Assembly (NCBI GenBank): GCA_963849095.1
Contig: CAWKGA010000009.1
Span: 1-64,000, forward strand
Reading direction: 5' to 3'
From: JASHUC01 sp963849095
GTDB taxonomy: Bacteria > Pseudomonadota > Gammaproteobacteria > Steroidobacterales > Steroidobacteraceae
DNA length: 64,000 bases
Below the pieces are notes generated by a model. That model saw only the letters and a list, made by a program, of their open reading frames with translations. It was not told where the DNA came from and searched no databases. The position numbers were made by a program, and so were the translations under genes. This document shows positions 36,438-47,711 of the stretch, piece by piece (within the stretch, counting starts at the first letter, position 1; each line of letters begins with the position of its first letter).

Positions 36438-37820
36438 ATGTCTTTGGCCACCCGGACACCTGCCCGCTCGCTCGCGCGATCTCCCTCTGTCTGGCTGGCG
36501 GCCGGCGTGCTTGCATCGCTTGCGGCACTCGCCTGGGTCGGGCACCCGGTTTCTCGCGTCTCCGCGCACTTCGTGCCGGCGAGCGCCCATCACGCCTTGC
36601 CGTCCGCCACCGACGCAGACACCATCCCCGCCGCCGCCCTCGAGGCCGCCCGCTCGCTCGCGAGCTCCTCGGCCCGGACTCTTGCCTCCTTGCGCGGCGC
36701 GCCGGGCGCGCCGGTCTCGCCCGGGCCGGTGACCGTCCAGGTCGTCGTGGGCCGCAACGACACCCTCGACAGCATCTTTCGCCGTCTGCAGGTGAGCCGC
36801 GCGGACCTCGGGACGCTCCGCGGCCTGCCCGGGCTAGCGCAGGATCTCGATCGGCTGCGGCCCGGCGAGACGCTCACGCTCGTGCATCTCGGCAGGGAGC
36901 TCGTGGGGCTGACGCGGCGAATGAGCCTCGCCGAGACACTGACGGTCGAACGGAGCGGATCGAGCTTCCGGGCGAGAGTGATCGAGAATCCGCTCGAGAG
37001 GCGCGCGCGCACGGTGTCCGGCACGATCGACCGCTCCCTGTTCGAGGCCATGGCCCAGGCCGGAGGGCACGAGCAGACGGCGCTCGCGCTCGGAAGCCTG
37101 TTCGCGTGGGACATCGACTTCCTGAACGATCTGCGCCCCGGTGACTCGTTCACCGTCACCTACACGGAGATCGACCAGAACGGCCGGTACGCCGAGGACG
37201 GGCCCATTCTTGCCGCGCGCTTCGTGAACCGGGGACACGAGTACCTCGCCGTGAGATACGCGGCGCCGGACGGCAAGGCGGCCTATTACACGCCGAATGG
37301 CCTCAACCTGCGGAAGGCCTTCTTGAGGTTTCCGCTCGCGTTCACCCGCGTGAGCTCGCCGTTCAACCTGCATCGCTTCCATCCCATCCTGCATCGCATC
37401 CGCGCGCATACGGGGGTGGACTACGCCGCTCCGATGGGGACGCCCGTCCACGCGGTAGGCGACGGCAAGGTGGCCTTCGTGGGGCGCAAGGGTGGCTACG
37501 GCAACGCCGTCGAGATCGACCACGGCCACGGGATCACGACGCTGTACGGCCATCTTTCCCGGTTCGCGCACGGGATCCGCTCCGGCCTGCGTGTGACGCA
37601 GGGAGAGGTCATCGCCTTCGTCGGCATGACCGGGCTTGCGACCGGCCCGCACTTGCATTACGAGTACCGCGTGAACGGGGTCTACAAGAACCCGCAGACC
37701 GTGAACCTCCCGGACGCCGTACCGATCACCGCCGGCCTGCGCGCGGACTTTCTCGCCAAGACGGCGCCGCTCCTCGCCTCGCTGTTTCCGACCGCGGGGC
37801 CGGCTCTCGTTTCGCGGTGA
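36438..37820 (+). CDS. M23-family murein endopeptidase (MepM-like)
   Basis: 460 residues: N-terminal membrane anchor (VWLAAGVLASLAALAWVG), a LysM-like/OapA region (VVGRNDTLDSIFRRLQVSRA), a middle domain and the C-terminal lytic M23 domain. Zinc ligands appear in IRAHTGVDYAAPMGTPVHAV and TGPHLHYEYRVNG. It cleaves peptidoglycan cross-links in the periplasm during growth. ATG 36438 (MSLATRTPARSL) is preferred over an upstream TTG. It ends 9 nt before ppk1, so the two are probably co-transcribed; tyrS is divergent. Confidence 0.9.
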   Translation: MSLATRTPARSLARSPSVWLAAGVLASLAALAWVGHPVSRVSAHFVPASAHHALPSATDADTIPAAALEAARSLASSSARTLASLRGAPGAPVSPGPVTVQVVVGRNDTLDSIFRRLQVSRADLGTLRGLPGLAQDLDRLRPGETLTLVHLGRELVGLTRRMSLAETLTVERSGSSFRARVIENPLERRARTVSGTIDRSLFEAMAQAGGHEQTALALGSLFAWDIDFLNDLRPGDSFTVTYTEIDQNGRYAEDGPILAARFVNRGHEYLAVRYAAPDGKAAYYTPNGLNLRKAFLRFPLAFTRVSSPFNLHRFHPILHRIRAHTGVDYAAPMGTPVHAVGDGKVAFVGRKGGYGNAVEIDHGHGITTLYGHLSRFAHGIRSGLRVTQGEVIAFVGMTGLATGPHLHYEYRVNGVYKNPQTVNLPDAVPITAGLRADFLAKTAPLLASLFPTAGPALVSR

Positions 37821-37829
37821 GCGAGCGCC

Positions 37830-39914
<2,085 letters not shown>

Positions 39915-39919
39915 CGCCT

Positions 39920-41479
39920 TCAGCGCGCGCTGAAGACCCGCAGCCGAAAGTCGTGCGGCCGCAGGTAGTCGATCTCCTGCTGCAGGTCCGCCCGTGTGAG
40001 CGGATGATCCTTGAGCCAGCGGCCCGGAAAGTGCAGCGCGAGCGAGCGCGCCGTCGGCTCGAGCTCGATGGCGGGCAGAGCGGTCGGGCTGCGTCCGCGG
40101 TGCAGCAGCACCGCGATGCGCAGCAATATGATGAGATAAATCGCGCTGCGATCCCACGGCGGCACCAGCTCGTCGAGCCCTTCGAGCGAAAGCTTCCGGC
40201 GATGCCCTCCCACGAGACGCGCGAGCAGGCGCTGCTCCTCGCGCGGGAAGCCCGGCATGTCCGCATTCTCGAGCAGGTAGGCGCCGTGCCGGTGGTAACC
40301 GCTGTGGGACACGTCGAGACCGATCTCGTGCAGGCGCGACGCCCATTTGAGCGCGAGCTCGGCGAGCGAATCATCGAGCCGCCAGGCCGTTCGGGTCTGC
40401 CCGCGAAAATCGAGCACCGTCGCTTCCACGCGCTCCGCCTGCGCGAGGTCGACGTGGTAGCGGTGCTGCATCGCGCGCACCGTGCGCTCGCGCGCGTCCT
40501 CGTCGGTGAAGCGGCCCACCAGGTCGTACAGCAATCCCTCGCGCATGGCTCCGTCGGCGATGCGCATCTCATCGATGCCGAGCACCTCGAGAATCTCCGC
40601 GAGAATCGCCGCGCCGCCGGGGAACACCGGCCGGCGCTCGTCCGTGAGGGACTCGAGCCGCAGCTCGCGGACATGACCCGCCTCGACCATGCGGGCGAGC
40701 AGTTGCTCGAGGCCCGCGCGCGTGACCCCCTGCACCTGCGGATCGAGCTCGCGCACCGCATCGCCGAGGATCCGAATGGTGCCGGAACTGCCGACCGTGT
40801 GGTCCCAGCCCCGGCGCCGGAAGGCGGCCTGCACCGGCTCCATCTCGAGCCGCGCGGCGACCCGCGCGCGCGCCATCCGCTTCGCGGAGAGCTTGCCGTC
40901 GCGGAAAAATCGCTCGCTCGAGCTCACGCAGCCCATCTGCAAGCTCTCGAGCTCGAGGGGCGCGAGGCCCTCCCCGATGATGAGCTCCGTGCTGCCGCCG
41001 CCGATGTCGAGCACGAGGCGCCGCCCGGGCTCGCTCGGCATCGTGTGGGCGACCCCGGAATAGATGAGCCTCGCCTCCTCCATGCCGCCAATGATCTCGA
41101 TGGGGTGGCCGAGCGCCTCGCGCGCTCGCTCGAGGAACGCCTGCTTGCGGCGCGCGATGCGCAGCGCGTTGGTGCCGACCACTCGCACGCTGTCCGCATG
41201 CATGTCGCGCAGCCGCTGGCCGAACCGCTGCAGGCAGGCGAGCGCCTGCGCCGCGACGTCCTTATCGATGCGGCCGTTCTCCTCAACGCCCGAGGCGAGA
41301 CGCACCATCTCGCGCATGCGGTCGATGATGACGAGCTGGCCGTGCGAGTAGCGCGCGACGACGAGATGAAAACTGTTCGAGCCGAGATCGACCGCCGCGA
41401 GGATGTCGGGGACCGGCTGGGGTGTCCCTGCCGGGGCGGAGTCAGAGGGCGAGGAGCGGGCCGGAGCTGCCGGACTCAC
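39920..41479 (-). CDS. ppx: Exopolyphosphatase (Ppx/GppA family)
   Basis: 519 residues; releases phosphate from polyphosphate ends and may hydrolyse pppGpp. ASKHA motifs: AAVDLGSNSFHLVVAR, the catalytic Glu region GMEEARLIYSGVAH, VLDIGGGSTELIIG and the HD-like C-terminal half (EIGLDVSHSGYHRHGAYLLE). The start is a GTG at 41479. It is the last gene of the minus-strand series and follows erpA by 15 nt. It lies tail to tail with ppk1. Confidence 0.95.
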   Translation of the reverse strand: MSPAAPARSSPSDSAPAGTPQPVPDILAAVDLGSNSFHLVVARYSHGQLVIIDRMREMVRLASGVEENGRIDKDVAAQALACLQRFGQRLRDMHADSVRVVGTNALRIARRKQAFLERAREALGHPIEIIGGMEEARLIYSGVAHTMPSEPGRRLVLDIGGGSTELIIGEGLAPLELESLQMGCVSSSERFFRDGKLSAKRMARARVAARLEMEPVQAAFRRRGWDHTVGSSGTIRILGDAVRELDPQVQGVTRAGLEQLLARMVEAGHVRELRLESLTDERRPVFPGGAAILAEILEVLGIDEMRIADGAMREGLLYDLVGRFTDEDARERTVRAMQHRYHVDLAQAERVEATVLDFRGQTRTAWRLDDSLAELALKWASRLHEIGLDVSHSGYHRHGAYLLENADMPGFPREEQRLLARLVGGHRRKLSLEGLDELVPPWDRSAIYLIILLRIAVLLHRGRSPTALPAIELEPTARSLALHFPGRWLKDHPLTRADLQQEIDYLRPHDFRLRVFSAR

Positions 41480-41494
41480 GCGCGGACGAGGGGA

Positions 41495-41863
41495 TCAGGC
41501 GGCGAAGGACGAGCCGCAACCGCAGGTCGTGGTCGCGTTGGGATTGCGGATCACGAACTGCGCGCCGTCGAGGCCCTCGCGGTAGTCGATCTCCGCGCCC
41601 GTGAGGTACTGCACGCTCATGGGGTCCACGAGCAGCCTCACACCCTGATTCTCGACGCAGGTGTCGCCATCCTGGAGCTCCTCGTCGAACTCGAAGCCGT
41701 ACTGCAGGCCCGAGCAGCCGCCGCCCTGCACGAACACCCGCAGCATCAGCTTGGGGTTGCCCTCGCCGCGGATTAGATCGCCCACCTTCCGCGCCGCAGC
41801 ATCGGTGAAGACGAGCGGCGGTGGCAGCGCCTCATCGGGAATCGAGTGGGTCTGTACGTCCAT
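41495..41863 (-). CDS. erpA: A-type Fe-S cluster insertion protein ErpA
   Basis: 122 residues; carries Fe-S clusters to apo-enzymes such as IspG. The three A-type cysteines are in GGGCSGLQYGFEF and TTTCGCGSSFAA. ATG 41863 (MDVQTHSIPDEA) is family-like; the upstream extension is not. It lies between bactofilin and ppx in one run of genes. Confidence 0.94.
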   Translation of the reverse strand: MDVQTHSIPDEALPPPLVFTDAAARKVGDLIRGEGNPKLMLRVFVQGGGCSGLQYGFEFDEELQDGDTCVENQGVRLLVDPMSVQYLTGAEIDYREGLDGAQFVIRNPNATTTCGCGSSFAA

Positions 41864-41914
41864 GCGGGTTAGTGTAGGGGTGGCGGTACCCCCGGTCAAA
41901 GCCGGCCGTCACAC

Positions 41915-42322
41915 CTAGGCCTTGGCCGTTGCCCGCGCCGGCTCCGGCGCGGGATCGCCCTCCCGCGCCGCGGCGGGCACGAGCCTGCCCAGGATCTCGG
42001 CTCCGGCCGCGGTCTCGATCACTCCGTAGTGCACATCGCCCTGCACCTTGGAGCAGGGGCCGAGCACGACTCGCTCGGTCGCGTGGATGTCTCCCTTCAC
42101 CGTGCCGTTCAGCACGACGTTCGCCACCTCCACGGACCCCTCGATGCTCCCGGATTCGCTCACGGACAGCGTCGATCCGGCCGCCCCGTCGGCCCGGACA
42201 CTGCCCGTGACGTGCCCATCGAGGTGCAGTCCTCCCGCAAAGTCGATGTCACCGTGAATGCGCGCGGACTTGCCGATCAGGATGTCGACACGGGCGGTGC
42301 GCTTGGAATCGCGACCCAACAT
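41915..42322 (-). CDS. Bactofilin (polymer-forming cytoskeletal protein)
   Basis: 135 residues. The right-handed beta-helix core with short hydrophobic periodicity is clear (IGKSARIHGDIDFAGGLHLD, GSIEGSVEVANVVLNGTVKG). Pro/Ala-rich disordered tails flank it. Bactofilins self-assemble into filaments on the membrane and often localise cell-wall enzymes. It lies 30 nt downstream of the DUF6776 membrane protein, a pairing often seen. Confidence 0.93.
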   Translation of the reverse strand: MLGRDSKRTARVDILIGKSARIHGDIDFAGGLHLDGHVTGSVRADGAAGSTLSVSESGSIEGSVEVANVVLNGTVKGDIHATERVVLGPCSKVQGDVHYGVIETAAGAEILGRLVPAAAREGDPAPEPARATAKA

Positions 42323-42352
42323 GGTGCTTGCTCCTTGTGGATGAGGGCGGGC

Positions 42353-43090
42353 TCAAGGAGCCTCCACCTTCCACGGAAATGTCTGGATGAGCGGCGTGAC
42401 CGGCGTCTTGCCTGCGCGGACCTCGACGGTCAGGCGCTCGGGCGCGAAGCCGGCGGGAACGGCAATCTCCTGCGCGATGCTCTGGAAGTAGCGGAAGCTG
42501 AACGGCTGCTCGGGCAGCTTGCTCCCCAGGGCCGTGAGGTCGAGCGTCTCGGACTTGCCTTGCATCTGGCCCTCGACGCTCAAGCGGAATGTTCCGCTCA
42601 CCCCTGCCTGGGGGCGTGCGGTCTGCAGGAGCGTCAGATGCACCTCGAAGTGCCCTGCGGCGAGGCCTTCCGCGGTCACGCGCAGCTCCTGGATCTTCAG
42701 CCCGATCGCCAGGTCGTCTCGCGAGAGCCCGTGCGACACGACGCCGCGATAGAACTCGAGCTGCTGGGACTGGCTCGCCACCTGCGACTGCAGCTCGCCG
42801 ATGGTGTGCGCGAGCTCCGCGCGCTCCTGCGTCCCGCCGACGCGCATCGTATCGAGCTGCGCGAGCTGCTTGCGAAGCGTGCCGTTCGCCCGCTCCAGCC
42901 GGCCCGCTGTCTCCTCGAGCTGCGAGCGCTGCCGGGTGGCGGCCAGCATGTCGTACCCGCCGTCGTAGCGCCCGATCTCGAACGCGGCATACAGCGCGAC
43001 CACGCCCAGGATGACTGCCACGCTCGCGAGCACGAGCGTGCGGCGGGGCCGGGCCCGGCGGATGACGAGATTCGCGGGCAGCTCGGTCAT
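42353..43090 (-). CDS. DUF6776 family membrane protein
   Basis: 245 residues: one N-terminal membrane helix (LVLASVAVILGVVALYAAFE), a coiled coil (about 55-115, LEETAGRLERANGTLRKQLA) and a C-terminal beta domain (GLKIQELRVTAEGLAAGHFE). Topology suggests a periplasmic protein. Its function is unknown, but it repeatedly sits beside bactofilin genes, which hints at a partnership. Confidence 0.8.
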   Translation of the reverse strand: MTELPANLVIRRARPRRTLVLASVAVILGVVALYAAFEIGRYDGGYDMLAATRQRSQLEETAGRLERANGTLRKQLAQLDTMRVGGTQERAELAHTIGELQSQVASQSQQLEFYRGVVSHGLSRDDLAIGLKIQELRVTAEGLAAGHFEVHLTLLQTARPQAGVSGTFRLSVEGQMQGKSETLDLTALGSKLPEQPFSFRYFQSIAQEIAVPAGFAPERLTVEVRAGKTPVTPLIQTFPWKVEAP

Positions 43091-43112
43091 GGTGCTCTCG
43101 TTGTGCCGCGCT

Positions 43113-43682
43113 TCAGCCGAGCCCGGGCGCGCCCGGGGCGGCGTGCTCGTCCTCGGCCGCGAAGCGATCGAGCCAGGACGGCACTGTGGGTGGATCCTGC
43201 GGGAAGGCGATCGGCGCGAGCTCCTTGAGCGCCTGGGCGTACACCGCCCGTTTGAAATAGATTACTTCCCGGACCGGCTCCCAGTAGCCCGTCCAGCGCC
43301 ACTCGTCGAACTCCGGCTGGGGGCTCGCGTCGAGCTCAAATCGCGCGTCCTCCCGCTTGAGCCGCAGCAAGAACCAGCGCTGCTTCTGGCCGATGCACAG
43401 CGGATGGCGGTTGCGCCGGACGTACCGGGGAGGCAGCCGGTAACGCAACCAGCCCCCGGTGCTGCCGACAAGCGTCACGTCGTCGCGGGTGAGACCGGTC
43501 TCCTCGTGCAGCTCGCGGAACAAGGCCTGCTCGGGGTCCTCTCCCTGGCTCATGCCGCCCTGCGGGAACTGCCATCCGCGGCCGCCGCCCGTCCGCCGTC
43601 CGAGGAAAACCTCGCCGCTGCCGCGCATCAACACGATGCCGACGTTCGCTCGGAACCCTTCGGAGTCGATCAGGTCTGTCAT
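43113..43682 (-). CDS. rppH: RNA pyrophosphohydrolase RppH (Nudix)
   Basis: 189 residues; removes pyrophosphate from 5'-triphosphate mRNA ends and triggers decay. The Nudix box is GGMSQGEDPEQALFRELHEE with TGL following. RppH-specific text includes GWQFPQGGM and FDEWRWTGYWEPVREVIYFK. ATG 43682 (MTDLIDSEGFRANVG) is the family start. It follows the DUF484-GGDEF gene by about 105 nt. Confidence 0.96.
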   Translation of the reverse strand: MTDLIDSEGFRANVGIVLMRGSGEVFLGRRTGGGRGWQFPQGGMSQGEDPEQALFRELHEETGLTRDDVTLVGSTGGWLRYRLPPRYVRRNRHPLCIGQKQRWFLLRLKREDARFELDASPQPEFDEWRWTGYWEPVREVIYFKRAVYAQALKELAPIAFPQDPPTVPSWLDRFAAEDEHAAPGAPGLG

Positions 43683-43787
43683 TCCGGCACGGAGTCTGCC
43701 ACAACGCGCACGCGGAGTCGGCTGGCCCTCCGATATGCTCTCCAAATCGAGAGCCGGGTCACCGGCCTCGAGGCCCCGGCGTCGCCA

Positions 43788-44939
43788 CTACGCGACGGTG
43801 CTCTCCGAGATTGCGATGCCGTTGCGGCCGGCGCCCTTCGCGCGATAGAGCGCCGCATCGGCCTCCGCCATGAGCCGCTCCGCGAGCGACTTGAAATCCC
43901 GCGTGTCCGGTCCCGGCGCCGCAGCCGCGACTCCGATCGACAACGTGGTCGTCTCCGCGACTCCCGGAGCGATGGCGATCGGCGAGCCGCGCACGGCATT
44001 CAGCACGCGCCGGGCCACGATGGCCCCGTCCGCGGCACTGCCGTTCGGCAGGACGATCGCGAACTCGTCGCCGCCGAATCGCGCGCCGGTGTCGCTCACC
44101 CGCATCTCGGCGTCGATCCGCTGGGCGATTTCGCGCAGTACCGCGTCTCCCGCGAGGTGGCCGTACCGATCGTTGATGCTCTTGAAGTGATCGATGTCGA
44201 TCATCAGGCAGGAGACCGGCTGACGGGCGCGCTGGGCTCGCGCCAGCTCCTCGCAGAGCCGGGCGTGCAGGTAGCGGCGATTGTGAAAGCCGGTGAGAAA
44301 GTCCGTGAACCCGCTGCGCACGAGCCGCGCACGGTTCACCGCGTTCTCGATGCACACGCCCGCGATGACACCGAGATGGGCGAGGAAGTCGCTCGCCAGC
44401 TCGCGCGTGAAGCGGCCGGGATCCTTGGCTCCGAAGACCAGGACGCCGTCGAGCTGGCCAGCGCGGAGCAGCGGAACGAGCGCGACGCTGCCGAGCCCCG
44501 GAGCGTGCGGTATGAGCAGCTCGTGGTCCGCGGTGCGATAGCGGCCCAGCCACGGACGCTCGAGCGCCGCGAGCTGCGGGGCGAGCGCGACGAGCGTCTC
44601 GACGAACTGCACCTCGGCCAGGCTCTCCCGCGCGAGCGCGTCTCCCGACAGCAAGTGGCGTATCTCGTGCTGCGGGTCGTGCAGGACGAGCGACACCGCG
44701 TCGAGCTGGTAGGCGGAGCCGAGCCCGTGGATCAGCCGCTCGAGCAGCTGCACGAGAGAGCCCGCCTGCAGCAGATCGAGCTCCCGGCCATGCGTCTTGC
44801 GCAGGAGGGTCTCGTTGCGCGCCGCCTCCTCGGTGAGAGCGCGCAGCCGCGCCTCGAGCTCGCGGTTCTCGCGCTCCAGCGCGGCGAGCCGCTCGGTCAT
44901 CTCCTGGAGATGCTGCTTGTCGGGCTGCGTTCGCCCCAT
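43788..44939 (-). CDS. DUF484-GGDEF diguanylate cyclase
   Basis: 383 residues: an N-terminal coiled coil (EMTERLAALERENRELEARL), a DUF484/GAF-like sensor (about 90-205) and a GGDEF domain with an intact site (ARFGGDEFAIVLPN). It has no membrane segment, so it is a cytosolic c-di-GMP synthase with an unknown ligand. It is co-directional with tyrA, whose stop codon lies 15 nt upstream. Confidence 0.9.
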   Translation of the reverse strand: MGRTQPDKQHLQEMTERLAALERENRELEARLRALTEEAARNETLLRKTHGRELDLLQAGSLVQLLERLIHGLGSAYQLDAVSLVLHDPQHEIRHLLSGDALARESLAEVQFVETLVALAPQLAALERPWLGRYRTADHELLIPHAPGLGSVALVPLLRAGQLDGVLVFGAKDPGRFTRELASDFLAHLGVIAGVCIENAVNRARLVRSGFTDFLTGFHNRRYLHARLCEELARAQRARQPVSCLMIDIDHFKSINDRYGHLAGDAVLREIAQRIDAEMRVSDTGARFGGDEFAIVLPNGSAADGAIVARRVLNAVRGSPIAIAPGVAETTTLSIGVAAAAPGPDTRDFKSLAERLMAEADAALYRAKGAGRNGIAISESTVA

Positions 44940-44953
44940 CGGTTGCGCTCCCC

Positions 44954-46084
44954 TTAAGCGCGCCGCTCCACGATGCTGCGGCGGTCTTCCAGGTATTCGC
45001 GGCCGCGCCCCATCAGAGCGACGAAGCCGTCGTGATCGCTCGAGAGGACGGCCGCGCGGATCCGCTCGACCGCCTTTGCGAGTGCGTCGAGCGATTCGGC
45101 TCCGTAGTCGTTGAGGCGCTGGATGTCGTAGTAGAGCTCCGCGCTCTCCTGCGCCACGTCGGATGCCACGTCGAGCTGCGCATCGAAGGTGGTGCTGGAC
45201 ATCTTCGCGAGCCGCGGAGCGGCCTCGCCGCTTTCCGCAAGCGCCGTGAAGAACGCGATGTTCAGGGCATGGGAGAGCCCGAGGACGTAGGCGATCAGCC
45301 GGTCGTGCTCATCGAGACTCATCACCACCTGCTCCACCAGGGTGGGCGCGAACAGCTCGCGCACCCGCGCGAGCGCCTCCGCGCAGCCGAGATCCACGAA
45401 CACGACGTGCCGGCCGGACAGCAGCTCCGTGTCGGGACCGAACATCGGGTGGATGGAGGTGGCCCGGCATCCGTGAGACTTCAACGCGAGCAGGCCCGCC
45501 CGCAGCGGCGATTTGAGCGAGCCCACGTCGAACACGATCCCCGGCGGCCGTCGCGGCGCGAGCTCCATGAGGATACCGTCGGTCGCACCAAGGGGCGTGG
45601 CGACCACGATGAAGTCGTGGCTGAGATCGCTGCCGCGCCAGTCGTCGAGGTGCGGCGTCCCGGACTGGGCGCCCGCCGGATCGGCCACCTCGACCGCAAA
45701 TCCCTGGGAAGCCAGGAACTCGACGAACCAGCGGCCCATCTTGCCGCCGCCTCCGATGACCAGCGCGCGCCGCCCCGAGCCGAGGCCGTGAGCCGCGACG
45801 CTCGCCTGCTCCTGCGTCGCGAGCGAGGAGCGGATGAGCAGGCGCATGAGGCCCTCCGCGAGCGCCGGAGGAACGCCGAGCTCGGCCGCCCCGGCGCGCG
45901 CATTCACGATGACCTCTCGCTCGCGCTGGTAGTCGCGGGTCGGATAGCCGGTCTCGCGCTTGACCTCGGCGATCCGGCGGCTCAGGGCCTGCCGCTCCGC
46001 AACGAGCGTCAGCAGCCGGCGGTCGACCTCATTCAGGCTGCGGCGGAGGTCCGCCAGGCTCATTTCATGGGGCTTCATGGTCAT
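44954..46084 (-). CDS. tyrA: Bifunctional chorismate mutase / prephenate dehydrogenase
   Basis: 376 residues. An AroQ-type chorismate mutase lies at about 10-90 (SLNEVDRRLLTLVAERQALS). A prephenate dehydrogenase follows with the Rossmann motif ALVIGGGGKMGRWFVEFLAS and the SIHPMFGPDTELLSGRHVV substrate region. It feeds tyrosine synthesis. The start is ATG 46084 or 46078; both precede the conserved MSLADLRRSL. It begins the minus-strand series to ppx and is divergent from pdxH. Confidence 0.94.
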   Translation of the reverse strand: MTMKPHEMSLADLRRSLNEVDRRLLTLVAERQALSRRIAEVKRETGYPTRDYQREREVIVNARAGAAELGVPPALAEGLMRLLIRSSLATQEQASVAAHGLGSGRRALVIGGGGKMGRWFVEFLASQGFAVEVADPAGAQSGTPHLDDWRGSDLSHDFIVVATPLGATDGILMELAPRRPPGIVFDVGSLKSPLRAGLLALKSHGCRATSIHPMFGPDTELLSGRHVVFVDLGCAEALARVRELFAPTLVEQVVMSLDEHDRLIAYVLGLSHALNIAFFTALAESGEAAPRLAKMSSTTFDAQLDVASDVAQESAELYYDIQRLNDYGAESLDALAKAVERIRAAVLSSDHDGFVALMGRGREYLEDRRSIVERRA

Positions 46085-46117
46085 CAGCACTCGCGGGGCA
46101 CGGGTCCCTCTTTTAAC

Positions 46118-46834
46118 ATGCGGGTCATGATGACGCCGACCGAGCGCTTGAGCGACCCGCTACCCGCGGAGCCCCTGGAAACGGCCGCCGAGTGGCTCGC
46201 CGAGTCCTGGAAGCGGCGCGGACAGCCTAATCCCAACGCCATGACCCTCGCGACCAGCACGATAGACGGCCGGCCGTCCGCACGCATCGTGCTGTGCAAG
46301 GAGATCGCCGCCCGCCCAGGTTATGTCGTGTTCTACACGAATTATCACTCCCGCAAGGGCCGGGAGCTCGCGGAAAACCCGCGCGCGGCGGCCGTCCTGC
46401 ACTTCGATCCCCTGCAATGCCAGGTCCGCGTCGAGGGGGTCGTGGAGAAGGCGCCGGAGCCGGACAGCGACGCCTACTTTGCCTCCCGAGCCCTGGACAG
46501 CCGCATCGGGGCGTGGGCGAGCGCCCAGAGCGAGCCCATCGAATCGCGCGAGCGGCTGCGGGCGGCCGTCGACGCCGCGGCGCACCGCTTCGGGGCACGG
46601 CGATCCGGACCGCATCGCCGCGAAGCGGCTGCCGACGCCGCGGCCCCTGCCGGGCTCTTCGTGCCGCGCCCCCCGCACTGGGGCGGATACCGGTTGTGGG
46701 CGGAAGCGGTGGAGCTGTGGGTCCAGGGCGAGGCCCGGATACACGATCGCGCCCGCTGGGCGCGCGAGCTCGCGCGGCTCCCCGGCGGGCGAATCGAGCC
46801 CGGCCCCTGGTCCGTGAGGAGACTGCAGCCGTAG
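46118..46834 (+). CDS. pdxH: Pyridoxamine/pyridoxine 5'-phosphate oxidase
   Basis: 238 residues; FMN enzyme making pyridoxal phosphate. Conserved text: NPNAMTLATSTIDGRPSARI, VVFYTNYHSRKGRELAENPR and the C-terminal RPPHWGGYRLWAEAVELWVQ. An Ala/Arg-rich insert of ~20 residues before RPPHW is longer than usual, and the end (WSVRRLQP) is a variant of the normal RLxP. The start is one of ATG 46118, 46127 or 46130. Divergent from tyrA with about 30 nt between. Confidence 0.88.
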   Translation: MRVMMTPTERLSDPLPAEPLETAAEWLAESWKRRGQPNPNAMTLATSTIDGRPSARIVLCKEIAARPGYVVFYTNYHSRKGRELAENPRAAAVLHFDPLQCQVRVEGVVEKAPEPDSDAYFASRALDSRIGAWASAQSEPIESRERLRAAVDAAAHRFGARRSGPHRREAAADAAAPAGLFVPRPPHWGGYRLWAEAVELWVQGEARIHDRARWARELARLPGGRIEPGPWSVRRLQP

Positions 46835-46893
46835 ACGGGGCTGCACCGGAAGACGAGGCAGCAGCGGTTGATGAGCCGGCAGCCGTCGTGGCC

Positions 46894-47667
46894 TTAAGGC
46901 GCGAACGAGGCGCGCACCGCCTCGTGCAGCAGGCCGTTGGTGGCGAGCACCGTCGTGGTGCCGAGGCCGACCGGGCCGCCCGAGAGATCGGTGAACGTCC
47001 CGCCTGCCTCCCGCACGATCACGGCGAGCGCGGCAATATCGAGAATGTTCACGTCCGACTCGATGACCACGTCGAGCGATCCGCGCGCGAGCAGGTGGTA
47101 GTGGACAAAATCCCCGTAGCCGCGGATGCGGCTCACCTGCTGAATCAGATCGCCGAAGCGCCGCCAGTCCTGGGCTGAGCGCGTGAGCGTCTTGAGATTG
47201 CCGCTGGAGACGATCGCGGCGTGGAGGTCCGTCGTCGCGCTGACATGAATCGGCTGCCCGTTGAGATACGCTCCCGCACCCTCCTCGGCCCAGGCGAGCT
47301 CGCCGTACGCCGATGCGCTCGACACGCCGAGCACGAGCCGGCCGTTGCGCTGGAGCGCGATCTGCGTCGAGAAGAAGGGACAGTCGCGGATGAACGATTT
47401 GGTTCCATCGAGCGGATCGACGAGCCACATCGCCTCGCCGTCGGTGCCGTGCCGGCCGGTCTCCTCGCCGTAGAAGCCGTAGCTCGGAAAGCGCTCCGTC
47501 AGCACGCGGCGGATCGCCTCCTCCGCCCGGATGTCCGCCTCGGTGACGGGTGACTGGTCCGGCTTCGTCCGCACTTGCACGTTGCGCTGATACAGCGACC
47601 GGATGATCTCGCCGGCCGCCTGCGCGGCATCCAGCGCGGCCTCAAGCTCCCTCGAAGGTGCGTTCAT
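46894..47667 (-). CDS. hisN: Inositol-monophosphatase-family phosphatase (HisN-like)
   Basis: 257 residues. Metal-site motifs: GEETG, WLVDPLDGTKSFIRDCPFF and ILDIAALAVIVREAGG. The DGTKSFIRxxPFFSTQIAL form is characteristic of the HisN (histidinol-phosphatase) branch, but other inositol phosphatases are close, so the symbol is tentative. ATG 47667. Divergent from the cobalamin adenosyltransferase gene. Confidence 0.82.
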   Translation of the reverse strand: MNAPSRELEAALDAAQAAGEIIRSLYQRNVQVRTKPDQSPVTEADIRAEEAIRRVLTERFPSYGFYGEETGRHGTDGEAMWLVDPLDGTKSFIRDCPFFSTQIALQRNGRLVLGVSSASAYGELAWAEEGAGAYLNGQPIHVSATTDLHAAIVSSGNLKTLTRSAQDWRRFGDLIQQVSRIRGYGDFVHYHLLARGSLDVVIESDVNILDIAALAVIVREAGGTFTDLSGGPVGLGTTTVLATNGLLHEAVRASFAP

Positions 47668-47711
47668 CGAATCGGTTCGCGGCTGGTTCCGACGGGCAGC
47701 ATAATACGTCG

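Noticed and set aside
35111..37144. 677-codon plus-strand frame over tyrS and mepM
   Set aside because: Antisense of tyrS and an alternate frame of mepM; no family resemblance.
45032..46117. Long plus-strand frame running into pdxH
   Set aside because: It is the antisense of tyrA; only the part from 46118 shows PdxH text.
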